Part shown: positions 20,540 through 30,580 of the stretch, piece after piece
How positions within the stretch are numbered: the first letter of the stretch is position 1
How the letters are laid out: every line of letters starts with the position of its first letter
Assembly (NCBI GenBank): GCA_001970955.1
Contig: MPUH01000483.1
Location: forward strand, 1-51,151
Source: Stentor coeruleus
Lineage: Eukaryota > Ciliophora > Heterotrichea > Heterotrichida > Stentoridae
Length of the DNA: 51,151 nucleotides
Direction of reading: 5' to 3'
Position numbers and translations under genes: made by a program
Notes under the pieces: model-generated
Database searches by the model: none
What the model saw: the letters and a program-made list of their open reading frames with translations, nothing else
What the model was told of the DNA's origin: nothing

Positions 20540-20830
20540 TGACTATTGTCCAGCCCTTGCTAATTTTCTTCTTTTATAGTATATTTTCGTGATAAATTTT
20601 TTATTTCTCTGTTGATCTTGATTATTTCTTGTTCTTCGTGCTTTTTTCTAAGTGCTTTTTCAAATTCTTCATTCCATAAAACGATATGCGATAATGAAGG
20701 GTTTTAGTTTCTTCATTCCATAAAACGATATGCGATAATGAAGGGTTTAGTTTCTTCATTCCATAAAACGATATGCGGTAATGAAGGGTTTTAGTTTCTT
20801 CATTTGCATATTTTTTAAATTTGATCCTGA
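20540..20830 (-). pseudogene. Broken copy of a dispersed coding repeat
   Basis: On the minus strand this segment is closely similar, base by base, to 46840-47048 on the plus strand. The shared protein words are KKYANEETK, HIVLWNEEFEK and KQEIIKI(D/N)REIKNL. Here the frame is disrupted by an internal tandem triplication (20665-20795) and ends early, whereas the other copy is an open frame of 93 codons. Upstream of the shared part this copy reads LKYDFRDRTDFPNEVRIKF, unrelated to the other copy's upstream part. Family unknown; I infer a duplicated gene fragment or part of a decayed mobile element. Confidence 0.55.
20665..20795. repeat. Three tandem copies of a 43-44 nt unit
   Basis: Each unit begins TTCTTCATTCCATAAAACGA and continues TATGCGATAATGAAGGG(T)TTTAGT. 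Units start at 20665, 20709 and 20752 and are nearly identical (one T deletion, one A-to-G change). The related locus at 46.9 kb has a single copy, so the expansion happened here. Confidence 0.9.
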
Positions 20831-21066
20831 CCTCATTTGGAAAATCAGTCCTGTCCCTAAAGTCATATTTGAGTTGTAAGTTAGGTATAATAGGCAGTAG
20901 AAATATAATAGTTTTCCAGCTTAACAGTTAGTTAAAAACTCTTCAGATATTTATTAAAATATAATCATTTATTACCTTCAAGCATTAAAAATCTTAAACT
21001 AGCAGTTTACTATATGCAATATAGTAAAATTTATGATTATCCTGCACTAGATTGAATTATTTTATT

Positions 21067-23670
21067 TTAATCTATTTCTGAATTCTCGGCAGCTATTATA
21101 GCTTGCTCCAATGAATATCTATTTTCTAAGGCTTCCTCTACTTTAGTAGCAACTTCTGAAAAATCAGGCAAATAAGGTGCAATAATATCCTTATTTAAAA
21201 GTTGTTTCCAATTTATTTCAATGAACCAAGGGTGATTCTTTATATCTTTAAAACTTCCCCCAAGCCTTACAGCAGGGTTTTTATTTAACAATTGGATTAT
21301 TAGATCTTTGACTTCACCTTTATTATCAGATATTTGAGGAAAACGCAAATTGCCTTGAAGGATAATTTTATAAAGTCTGTATATATCTGTTTCATTATCT
21401 CCAAATGGCATAGTTTTATATAATAGTTCATATATCATTACACCAAGACTCCAATAATCAACAGAAAGACCATATCCTTTACCTAATATTATTTCAGGAG
21501 CTAAATAATGTGGAAGGGTCTCTATCATTGTATAAGTTCGTCCTTTGATTTTTTTAGCTGAACTTAGATTTATAAATTTTGGGTACCCTTCTTCATCTAT
21601 TGATATGTTTTTTGGGTTAAGCCGTCTATATACTATATCTCTCTTATGCATATATTCAAGGAATAAAACTGTGCAAGCTATATAAAATTTAATAGATGGC
21701 AAAGGCATATCATTAAGTTCTTTCATAACGTCAGATAAACTTATATTTGATAGAAACTCCGAGAGAAAATATACTCTTTTTATATCTTTATATGTTGTAA
21801 TTAGCTTTTTAATAAATGCATGATCAATTTCTAAGCTAATTTCTTTTTCTCTTTCTATTTCATCTTCGAGCTGATATAATTTCATCACTTCATTACTAAC
21901 ACATTTTATAGTATATAAAGTTTGTCTTCTTTTATGGACTACAAGAAATACATGAGAAAATTGCTCTCTAATAACTTCTTCTATATAAAAAAAATCATAT
22001 CTTGAAACACTTGTATCTTTTAACTGAAATCTTTTAAAAAGCTTTTTTTGTAATTTTAAATCTAAGTTTTGATAGTCTGAAAGCTGAAGTATCCAACAAG
22101 AAGTTTGTCCGTGTGCTTTAGCTGTTAAGATATGATTATTGCTTAAAAACAAAGCCTTTTCTCCAAAGTATGAGTTTTTTGCTATTTTTCGAGTTATTTG
22201 ACCATTTTTAATTAGATGAACTTCACCTGATTTTATAATGTATAAAGAGTCTCCAGGGTCTCCTGGAGAATAGATTTCTTCGCCATCAGCATAATTTTTT
22301 GTTTTTAGAATTTGAAGTAAAATTTTGGCTTGAGCTTGGGATAAATTTTTAAAAATGAATACATCTTTAAGATGAAGTAACTCAAGTTTTTCTTGAGAGC
22401 CTTTACGAGATAAGCCACAGCCAACTATTTTACATAGCTTATCACTTGCTATTTCAGCTGCAATAGCATCTCCATCTGCATAAAAATCATAATCTAATCC
22501 TATCACTTCACCTCTTAAAAGTTCTTCATATCCAATGACATCATTAGCCTTGTAAACAGTTTTACCATCTTTCTGTTTAATCTCACCTTTTATAATAATA
22601 ATGATTTTATCTTTTTTAATAGTTTGAACAGGAAATGCTTTGGCATTATTTTCAAATTGTTCGAATTTCGAATTCCAAATGATTTTTCTTTTTTGCTCTA
22701 GAGTTAAATTTTTAAAGTAGTTTATTTCATTAATAGCAAGGCAAAGAAAGTTTTTGTAAACTAGCTGAAGAAAGTAAATACCTAAGATATTAACAAGCTC
22801 ACTACTATGAAAAGCATAACAAATTGTAGCTTCAATTGCTGTAACTGTAACAGCGTAAATTGTATTATCTACTATTATCTGACCACCAAAGTATTCATCC
22901 TGCTTCAGAATTGATATAGATTCATCATTATGTTTACATTCAACCCTTCCTTCTTTTACAATAAAAAGATCATATTCATTTCCTTCTTCTGAGATTATTT
23001 CTTCATTAGGTAAATATGATGTGACATTGATTGAATTTACAAGTAATTCTTTTTGTCCAGGGCTTAAGATATTGAAAACTGGCACAAGTTCAAGTATTTT
23101 TAAAAAGTAAAAGTAGTCGTCTGAATTGATTTTTTCTATAATACTTCTAAAATTTTGCCTTTTTAGTGTCCATAACGATGAACTTTCTAATGCTCGAACA
23201 GTGACTGGAGCTCTTCTTATGTGTAAAAGGCTCATTTCACCAAAACTTTCCATTGGCAAAAGAATATTTTTATGCTTTCCATTGATTAAAACCTCAAGCT
23301 TCCCGCTAATTAGGATAAAAAACTCAGGATCTAGATTGCCTTGCTGAAAAAGAACTTTAAAGGCATTGAGTGTGCAATATTTCATGCTAGAAACCACTGT
23401 TTCTCTCTGCTCCTCTGTAAGAATACTAAACAGAAATATCTTAGAAAGTGACTGTTTTATAAAATTTAAATCTGTGTCTGTTGTTTTCTTTGGGGTAAAA
23501 AGAAAATCAGACTCAACCAGTGAAGCTGATCTTGCTTTAAGTAAATTGTCGGAAAGGCTATTATCAGCAATATCTGTCTTGAATTTTATCATCGGCGCTG
23601 CATTTGATGGGCATTGCATAATTTGGATATCTTTGCAAACTTTCTTTTTCGCATTCATAGTGCATCCCAT
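21067..23670 (-). CDS. PKG-like protein with four cNMP-binding folds and a pseudokinase domain, 867 aa
   Basis: I chose the ATG at 23670 because it gives MGCTMNAKKK, a myristoylation/palmitoylation signal; an in-frame ATG at 23709 adds 13 residues. Four cyclic-nucleotide-binding folds lie at about 78-185, 195-298, 315-425 and 432-535. The first keeps FGEMSL...RRAPVT with the phosphate-binding Arg; the fourth keeps FGEKAL but lacks the Arg; the second reads FGGQII; the third is eroded. The kinase domain (about 558-820) keeps YTIKCV, APE and DYWSLGVMIYELL. However, RDLKPEN reads RRLNPKN, DFG reads NLS, and the glycine loop reads REQFSHV. Loss of the catalytic and metal-binding Asp implies a pseudokinase. 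The order matches PKG. I infer a membrane-anchored cGMP/cAMP sensor or scaffold. Confidence 0.9.
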   Translation of the reverse strand: MGCTMNAKKKVCKDIQIMQCPSNAAPMIKFKTDIADNSLSDNLLKARSASLVESDFLFTPKKTTDTDLNFIKQSLSKIFLFSILTEEQRETVVSSMKYCTLNAFKVLFQQGNLDPEFFILISGKLEVLINGKHKNILLPMESFGEMSLLHIRRAPVTVRALESSSLWTLKRQNFRSIIEKINSDDYFYFLKILELVPVFNILSPGQKELLVNSINVTSYLPNEEIISEEGNEYDLFIVKEGRVECKHNDESISILKQDEYFGGQIIVDNTIYAVTVTAIEATICYAFHSSELVNILGIYFLQLVYKNFLCLAINEINYFKNLTLEQKRKIIWNSKFEQFENNAKAFPVQTIKKDKIIIIIKGEIKQKDGKTVYKANDVIGYEELLRGEVIGLDYDFYADGDAIAAEIASDKLCKIVGCGLSRKGSQEKLELLHLKDVFIFKNLSQAQAKILLQILKTKNYADGEEIYSPGDPGDSLYIIKSGEVHLIKNGQITRKIAKNSYFGEKALFLSNNHILTAKAHGQTSCWILQLSDYQNLDLKLQKKLFKRFQLKDTSVSRYDFFYIEEVIREQFSHVFLVVHKRRQTLYTIKCVSNEVMKLYQLEDEIEREKEISLEIDHAFIKKLITTYKDIKRVYFLSEFLSNISLSDVMKELNDMPLPSIKFYIACTVLFLEYMHKRDIVYRRLNPKNISIDEEGYPKFINLSSAKKIKGRTYTMIETLPHYLAPEIILGKGYGLSVDYWSLGVMIYELLYKTMPFGDNETDIYRLYKIILQGNLRFPQISDNKGEVKDLIIQLLNKNPAVRLGGSFKDIKNHPWFIEINWKQLLNKDIIAPYLPDFSEVATKVEEALENRYSLEQAIIAAENSEID

Positions 23671-23709
23671 TTTAAAAACTATATAATATATGCTAACTTG
23701 TAATTTCAT

Positions 23710-24698
23710 TATTTATTAAAGCTCTTCTAGATAAAGCTTAAAAATCTATATTTTTTATAGTCCTTACATTGATTGGCAAAGATATATATCTTTGGCCTAT
23801 TTTTGTTAATTCAGAAGCATGATCAAGATGTTTGTAAGAAATATTATTCGGGATTAAGATTAATTCTATAGTAATATATGAGTTTAAATACAGTATAGCT
23901 TTTACTATTCTATTCTACAACTCAATTTGATGCTTTAAAATTTTTATATTCTTTATTACTATTATTGATTTCTGCCTTTAAGATCAGCATATATTTTACT
24001 GTGATTTACCACGCAGCATTTATTATATGTTTTCCATCAGTACGGCCTATTAGTGTCAATCCAGATTAGCCAAGCGAATTTTTTATCCAGGTAGGCATCT
24101 TAAAGATATTATTGAATTAAATTTGAGTCTTTTATCTTTCAAAATTATGCAATAAATCAATTGCATTGAATTTTTTGTTGTATTTTATAAGGATATATCA
24201 TTAACGTATTGTGAAAATTATTTGTGTTATAAAGACACTCTTTAATAAAAATAATTTTTTCAGATATTTCTACTATAATAGAATAAAACAGACTAAAAAC
24301 TAATGCTATAAAGCCTAATGCATCATTAATTTATTAGTTAGACTACCGCTAATAAAAAATCTTCAAACTTCACCTATTTTAAAATAAACTTCAATAAAAC
24401 TAAATATCTAAACCTTTGTCTACATAGATAATCTAATATGCTTCAAAAACTGAAAAATACCCTTTTATCTTTATATAAAGAATAATATTTCGAATATATC
24501 ATAATATTAGCATACATATTTTCTAGCATAAAATTCAATCATCTTCTAATATAAAATCATACTGGTAGAATAAATTAATTTTCTAGGCTATCTCTATAAC
24601 CCAAAGCTAATTATGTTATTTAATTTTAGTTACGATGGAAAGCCTCTAAAAAAAGAGTCCCACAGATCTCTATTAGACGAATAATTCATATGCAATAA
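23710..24698. other. Intergenic, 1.0 kb
   Basis: Between the divergent PKG-like gene and CFAP97D-like gene. AT-rich, no gene or RNA recognised except an in-frame upstream extension of the CFAP97D-like reading frame (about 24636-24695) that ends at TAA, discussed as a finding. Confidence 0.5.
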
Positions 24699-25349
24699 AT
24701 CAATGGAAAAATAATTATCAAGCCTCAATATCAGCATGTAAGACTAAACAAAAAGAAGGAGCAAATGCAAGAAGGTAAGTAAAAAGCAGATAAATATACT
24801 GAAATTGAAAGAGAAAACCGTATCCTCCTAGAAAAAATCCATAGAATAATGAAATCTAATAAGCATTCATATATACCTGAAGGCCGTTCTCTGAACATCC
24901 AAAAAAGAAAGCAGTTAGACAAAGATATCTCCAATGAAAACATGAGGATTTCAAAAAGACTGAACAGCCAAAAGTCATCTTTAGCTAATATAGAAACTGC
25001 AACACCTAGACTAGCAAGGAACATTTCACAAAGATTTGCTCAAAGTACACAGCCTCAGCATATTAAAGTAACTTCTATTGAACGCCCTAGAAAACTTTCA
25101 CCTTTGATTGTTGATATAAAAATGCTCATTTTTAAACAGACTGTTATTCTTGATGATAGCGCATATCTTGTTGAAATTACTAAAGGACAAGATATTGTAA
25201 GACTTGTTGCGACAACTGAAAATTATGATAAGCATTTTAGTGTAGAAATTAGTTATGAAGATGCAATCGAATTTATGGAAGGAAAGGAAGACTGGGAAAG
25301 ATTAATTATGTGTTTGAGAGTTGAAGGAAATGAAATGATATTATCGTAA
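24699..25349 (+). CDS. CFAP97D/Hemingway-family axonemal protein, about 189-211 aa
   Basis: Two exons joined across a 15-nt intron at 24775-24789. The spliced chain has the family's paired blocks: LNKKKEQMQEDKYTEIEREN then RILLEKIHRIM, and SLNIQKRKQLDKDISNENMR then ISKRL, matching the CFAP97/KIAA1430 pattern of an IExEN helix followed by an S-LN-R/K-K...EN...L-KRL helix. The C-terminal part (about 90 residues, VDIKMLIFKQTVILDD...) is not part of that domain. The 5' end is uncertain: conserved-looking sequence (IKPQYQHV) precedes the first in-frame ATG (24765), and the frame is open back to a TAA at 24696, itself preceded by ATG CAA. CFAP97D proteins maintain cilia and sperm flagella. Stop TAA. 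Confidence 0.75.
24775..24789 (+). other. 15-nt intron of the CFAP97D-like gene
   Basis: GTAAGTAAAAAGCAG. Removal joins CAA GAA G to AT AAA TAT and keeps the IERENR helix in frame. Confidence 0.85.
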
Positions 25350-25689
25350 AATTAATTGCTGTTAATATAAATTGGTATGCATTTTTAACTTTTTCTAATA
25401 GGGTTATTGTATAGGTTTAAATTTTTATTGTCATGATTGCTTTTTGATTATATTTATGAGGTTTGCTAGTTAGATGATATAATACTGAATTCTTATTTGC
25501 TTACTAAAGCAATATAAAACCAATTAATCCTAAATCTCAACGTTAAATTACTTGTTCTTGCTTTATAAAGTATGCTTGAGTTTGAATAAATAATGCGAAA
25601 ACCATACAATAGCCGGAGATTAATTCGAATTATTTCAAATTTTCAAATCATTTTCCCTACATGATGAAAAATTTAAATAAATACAAACA

Positions 25690-26880
25690 ATGGAAGAAGT
25701 AGACGATCCTCGTTTGAAACGAAAAATAGCAGAAATCCGTGAAACTTTACAGAAACTTGGAACAAGCTATACTGAAGATGTAACATCCATTTAGGAAACT
25801 AGTGAGTTCTCTAAATCTCCCATGCCATCAGAAGACTCATTTGATAAATGCTATAATTTCCTTAGTCCTCGTGCAGAAAATACTATAGAAAAGCCCCCAT
25901 TTAGTTTCGAAAGCCCAATTCCAAAAAAGGAACTACAAACAGCAAAGCTTTCAAAACTTAAAGAAAATAAGCAAAAGCCTTTTATCGAAACTTTGAAAAA
26001 AGGGAAAAATCTTGAAAAAAATGCGGACTACAACCAAAGAAAATCAGAAAAGCAAGATCTTGAAAAGCAAATTTATTATCTAACTGGCTTGTTAACAAAA
26101 AAAGAAAAAGAGCTCAGCAAAACTGTTTTTGAAAAAGAAACCATTGCAAAATCTCAGGAAGATCTCAAAAAAAAACTTGAGGAGCACCAAAAACGAGAAG
26201 AAATCATTTTGGACGAGCTTTGCATTCTAAAAAAATCAAAAAGTCTCTTAGAAATCGATAAAAAAGATCTATCTAAAGCTCTTTATGATGCCAAAACATT
26301 AATCGACAAGTTGCAAAAGCTCACAAAAACTAAAGAACCCTCAGAAAAACGTGAAATCCACACTGAAGGTGACGAGATTTATAAATCAAAGCCTAATACC
26401 CTAAGAAATGATATCAAAAAATTCGATTTCCAAAGGCTAAGAATCCCAGAGCATCTTGAGACTCTGGGTTCTCCAGAAAGAATCGAACAAAATTTCACAG
26501 AAAGAACTGAAGAAACTAAATACAAAAAGCTTTGCTACGAGATTATGAAAAAAATAGGAGTTTCTTCTGCAAAAGATTTAATCCCAAAGGTTTTAAAATT
26601 CCAGCAATGCCATACAAGGAATAAAAAGTCTAAAAAACTTGTGGCTAAGATTTCAAATATGATAAGCCAATGCTCACCTGAAGGAACTTTTAATAAAAAT
26701 CCAACACCTAGAGAGGTTTGGAGATGGATAACTAGGCTACTTGAAGAATATATGAAACTTAAACAAACTACGTCAGGAGAGACTTATTATCATCTTTTGG
26801 ACCTTTTGAATATAGAAAATGTTGATGAAATTATTGAAAAAGTTTCTTTTTTAGTAAAAAATCAAAGGTATAAGTCCTAA
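25690..26880 (+). CDS. CEP70-like centrosomal coiled-coil protein, 391 aa
   Basis: Exons 25690-25779 and 25795-26880, joined across a 15-nt intron containing an in-frame TAG. The N-terminal segment (MEEVDDPRLKRKIAEIRETL) and a Lys/Glu-rich coiled coil (about 95-200; LEKQIYYLTGLLTKKEKELS, YDAKTLIDKLQKLTKTKE) precede a globular C-terminal part (about 260-391): KKLCYEIMKKIGVSSAKDLI, PREVWRWITRLLEEYMKLKQ and LLNIENVDEIIEKVSFLV. This order and the final leucine-rich element resemble CEP70, a centriole/basal-body protein; similarity is by memory, so the family call is tentative. ATG start, TAA stop. Confidence 0.6.
25780..25794 (+). other. 15-nt intron of the CEP70-like gene
   Basis: GTAACATCCATTTAG. 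It sits between codons (phase 0), so GAT is followed by GAA after removal; unspliced, the TAG would end the protein after 34 residues. Confidence 0.85.
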
Positions 26881-27159
26881 CATTTTATATTATTATCTAT
26901 TACTTTTTATAATGGTTATTATGAGTTCAAATATAATACATGAATATTTTTCAATTGCATTTTGCATGAAAAGTTTGATTTCAATTCAGAGATATGTGCT
27001 TAGCATACTATTAAACATTTCTTCAGTATTTTGCTAATGAATGGATATGAAGGTATTGATATGCTTTTGCAGTTATGCCATTATCTTAATTGATAGCAGC
27101 ATATATAACTTTTATCATTTCTATACTAATACTTTAATTTTATAGCGCTCTGTACAATT
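26881..27159. other. Short intergenic spacer between convergent genes
   Basis: AT-rich 3' flanks of the CEP70-like gene (plus) and the coiled-coil gene (minus). No feature recognised. Confidence 0.5.
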
Positions 27160-27753
27160 TTAAAAATAATTATCCAATGAAGAAAGTCTCGATTTGGACT
27201 GGTTAGAAAGTATGGATATGCGGCTTTCTCTTATGATAATCGGGTTTTTTAACTGAGGTATTCTCTTAACTTCACTTGAAAAATCGTAAGCCCAATTCGT
27301 TTCATTTGGTTTTTTCCATGCAGCCCTTGATGACTTATCTTCAAAATTTTCTTTATTCTCAGTCTGGTTCCAAAAATCCACCTTTTTTGAGCTTTTTTTC
27401 CCCCATAAATCATCAGTTTGGGCAACATTATTATCGTTAAAAGATCTGGTCTCTGTTGCTTTATCACATTTTTCAGGAAGCTCAGTTTTGTTATCAAGTT
27501 TAGCTATTTCTTGCTGTAAAATTAGCATCTTTTCCTGTAGGTCTTTAACAGTCTGCTCAGTACATGTAACAATTTGAGTTGATTTTACAAGCTGCTTTAA
27601 AGATGTGAGATTAGGGGACTTGTATTGATTTAGGACTGTAATGCCAAAGAGAAAAGTGTATCTAACTGCTAGTTCGTGTTCATTTTTAGGGAACTTCGCT
27701 AAGAACTTTCTTGCTTCTTCGCTTGAGTTGATGATATTTGAAATGTTTAGCAT
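27160..27753 (-). CDS. Hypothetical protein with a short coiled coil, 197 aa
   Basis: ATG start, TAA stop. The N-terminal 65 residues look folded (SSEEARKFLAKFPKNEHELA, RYTFLFGITVLNQY). Residues about 75-105 form a likely coiled coil (VKDLQEKMLILQQEIAKLDN). The C-terminal half is polar and probably disordered, with several Trp residues in a KPNETNWAYDF-like context and a basic Ser-rich end (SRISILSNQSKSRLSS). No membrane segment and no recognised family. A cytoskeletal adaptor role would be a guess. Confidence 0.65.
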   Translation of the reverse strand: MLNISNIINSSEEARKFLAKFPKNEHELAVRYTFLFGITVLNQYKSPNLTSLKQLVKSTQIVTCTEQTVKDLQEKMLILQQEIAKLDNKTELPEKCDKATETRSFNDNNVAQTDDLWGKKSSKKVDFWNQTENKENFEDKSSRAAWKKPNETNWAYDFSSEVKRIPQLKNPIIIRESRISILSNQSKSRLSSLDNYF

Positions 27754-28399
27754 CGTTAGAAATAATATGGTTTAATATAAAAAATATATAACTGAAAATA
27801 GAGATACATAGTATATTGTGAATTTTGATAGGAATTATTGAATAATAAAAGTTTTTTGTTTAGAGTGCACATTCAATATGCTATGTTTTTTCATAATAGC
27901 CATATAAAATGATTTAATTATATTTTTTTATAGCTCCAAGAATAATATTACAACCTTTGTAATAATTTACAATATTTAATAATATATGCTTAAGCATTAC
28001 ACGAATGATAAAAAATTTCAAGTCCAATTGCATAATTACAAGCTGAAATTATTTTAGATAAATTAGGGATGATTGCTTCTATAAGATGTTCAAAAGAGCA
28101 ACTTGGGATAAAAATTAAGACAATTTGAAAAAAAATATTCTGACATTAATATAAAAGCATATAATACTAATATGCAACTCATAATAATAATTTAGTCTTA
28201 AATATTAATACAAATAATCTCTATTATTCAAATATCATAGCTTGGCCATCTAAAAAATTGCTTATCATATCAACAAAAAACTTTGTAAAATGAAACTTCA
28301 TTTATAATCTTGATTTAGAATACAGAAACTATCACAAATATTATATCATGCCTATTAAAGTATAAGAAATAATACTTTATCACTATTTAATGGATAAAT
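27754..28399. other. Intergenic, 0.65 kb
   Basis: Divergent upstream region between the coiled-coil gene (minus) and the B-box gene (plus). AT-rich with stops in all frames; nothing recognised. Confidence 0.5.
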
Positions 28400-28882
28400 A
28401 TGATTAGTTGGCTTGAAAAAATACTACCTTCGTGCTGCAGTCATAGGAATTATAATCAATCTGATAATAGTCAAAAGCCAGATTTATCTCATAACTTTGC
28501 TAAGGATATACAAATAATTCCTGAAAATGAGGGAGAAAATATTTCTAAAAAAGAGCAAAACTTTGTTTATGATGAAAGCGTAGCACAAATTAGTCAGATA
28601 TTTTTTCCTCCAAACAATGACATAGACTATTCATCAAGTACAAGTCTTTCAATTAGTTTTAGTGAAATAGAAGAACACATAGAAATTCTATGTGCTAAGT
28701 GCTTAAACAATGCAAGTGGATTCTGTCCTTTATGTCCTAACAAACGTTTCTGTAAACAGTGTTTTTCAAAGAAACACTCTTTAACTGCAGGGCATTTGTT
28801 TATAGAATACGAAGAGAAAAAAATGATTACAAAAAAGCTTAACAGTTTTGCCAAGATAAAGTCTCTTCTTAAGTTTTCTTAA
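28400..28882 (+). CDS. B-box-type zinc finger protein, 160 aa
   Basis: ATG start, TAA stop. The first 95 residues are polar and Ser/Asn-rich without a clear domain. Residues about 98-137 hold a B-box-like finger: CAKCLNNASGFCPLCPNKRF then CKQCFSKKHSLTAGHLF, with Cys and His pairs spaced as in a zinc-binding B-box. A basic helix follows (EKKMITKKLNSFAKIKSLLK). The N-terminal MISWLEKILPSCCSH is amphipathic with a Cys pair and might be lipid-modified or membrane-apposed (inference). No RING or coiled-coil/SPRY partner is present, so this is not a full TRIM protein. Confidence 0.7.
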   Translation: MISWLEKILPSCCSHRNYNQSDNSQKPDLSHNFAKDIQIIPENEGENISKKEQNFVYDESVAQISQIFFPPNNDIDYSSSTSLSISFSEIEEHIEILCAKCLNNASGFCPLCPNKRFCKQCFSKKHSLTAGHLFIEYEEKKMITKKLNSFAKIKSLLKFS

Positions 28883-29699
28883 GTAAAGTAACTTTTAAAT
28901 ATATTAAAATTTGCAGTAGTTTATTAAGAAGGTGCATGAATTGATTTATTTGCATTTAGAAGATGCAAGACAATAAAATTATGAAGAAACAAGGAAATTA
29001 TATTCATAAAATTCTCCTTATATACTTAAATTTCTAATCATATAAAAGTTTAATAAAATATTCTAAGCTAGATAGCAATAAATATTTAGGTTTTTATATT
29101 TGCAAAATATAATAATCAATTAGTTTTTAACTGAGTAAAATAATTGATTTCTTAATTTTATGAATAGATTAATTAAATATAAGATCTATGATGAATTCTA
29201 ACATTTTATTAGGAAATTATTATAAAAATTATATGAAGAACTATAATTTAGGAAATAATCCATTATATTGATGCGTTTACAATACGTGTAACAATAAATT
29301 TAAGTGATTTTTATGCCATTTTGATATATCCTATGCATATCGATTCTTTTCAAATTTTTTTCAATAAACTATCTATGACTGCAATACCTAGTTCAGCAAC
29401 TAATACTTCTATTATTGCTATAAGTCTTAGTAACTAAAAATATCAAAATAACTCTAAAATATATTGCTTGTATAAAGATATTGCTATCGTATAGTTTTTG
29501 CTATCATAATAATTATTGTAAAGCATTAACCCTACTATAAAATTTACAATAGCTTCAGCTTTGTAATAAAATAATATAATTATTATATGACCAAAAATTC
29601 TTTAAAATCATATCCGACCAGCTTCACACAAACCAATTTACAATTATTTATTAATCTATATTTAAATCCACAAAAATTATAAATTAAAATTCATAGTTT
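28883..29699. other. Intergenic, 0.8 kb
   Basis: Strongly AT-rich with no supported coding, RNA or repeat feature. Confidence 0.5.
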
Positions 29700-30540
29700 A
29701 TGGATAAACAACAATGCCAATCGACTACTTAATGACTTATCATCTCTTCAGACTGTTGTTAAGGACTTAAGTGCAGAATACCCGAATATAAAAAAAAATT
29801 CACCTACTAAAAAGTCAACCCTTAAAATAAATTCTGTATATTCAATATAGCATTATAATAAATATATGCAAACAATATTCATAATAAGTATAGCATTTCT
29901 TATACTCAAATAAGATTTTAATGATTTTTTTACATTAAATTTTATCTTAAATACATGAATTATTATCCAATCAGTGTGCTATAACTACAAAATTAAAATT
30001 AGAAAGCTTTTAAAACGAAAAATTAAATCAACAAGCTGAGTATAAAGCAGAAAAAAAATGCTTCAATCTCGAATGCAATCCTTACAACTTTTTTCCTTGT
30101 TCAAAAAAAAGCCCACAATACGCATTCTCCTCAAGCGTATAGAGAAAAAATAGAAGCTCGAAATGCTCAACAACTTTAACACGACCATGCCTGTAAAAAG
30201 CAAACTACCTGATCATAGTTGATTCATATAAACTGTCCCAGCTAGAAATCTCAAAAGTTTAGATAAAACACTCAAGTCTTTTGAGCTCAGACAATTAAGC
30301 AAGGCAATGCAAATGAAAAAAAGCTTGGCTAAGTCGGATTAAAGTTGAGATAGGCAAAATCTACCGACAATCACATCTACCTAAAAGCATCCAAGACTCT
30401 GATTCCAATATTTTAAAACCAACTTTTTTTCTTATTTCTCCCAATTCCTAATACAAAGTCTAATGATAAAAAGAATATCTCCAGAAGTCTTGACCTGATA
30501 AATAATTAAGCCATTAAACCTATAAGCTTTTGCTATATAA
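29700..30540 (+). pseudogene. Decayed coding sequence upstream of the STAND gene
   Basis: Composition changes from intergenic to coding-like here. A frame at about 29720-29850 reads NRLLNDLSSLQTVVKDLSAE ... KKSTLKINSVYSI to TAG without a valid start. Another from an ATG near 30058 reads MLQSRMQSLQLFSLFKKKPT, then continues through many internal TAA, TAG and TGA codons (segments such as NLKSLDKTLKSFELRQLSKA). Overlapping frames carry other coding-like pieces, so indels are likely too. I infer one or two dead genes; no family recognised. The last 100 bases should also contain the promoter of the 30581 gene. Confidence 0.35.
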
Positions 30541-30580
30541 AACCCAATGCACGTGTTTTATTATTATAGTTATAGTTTAA

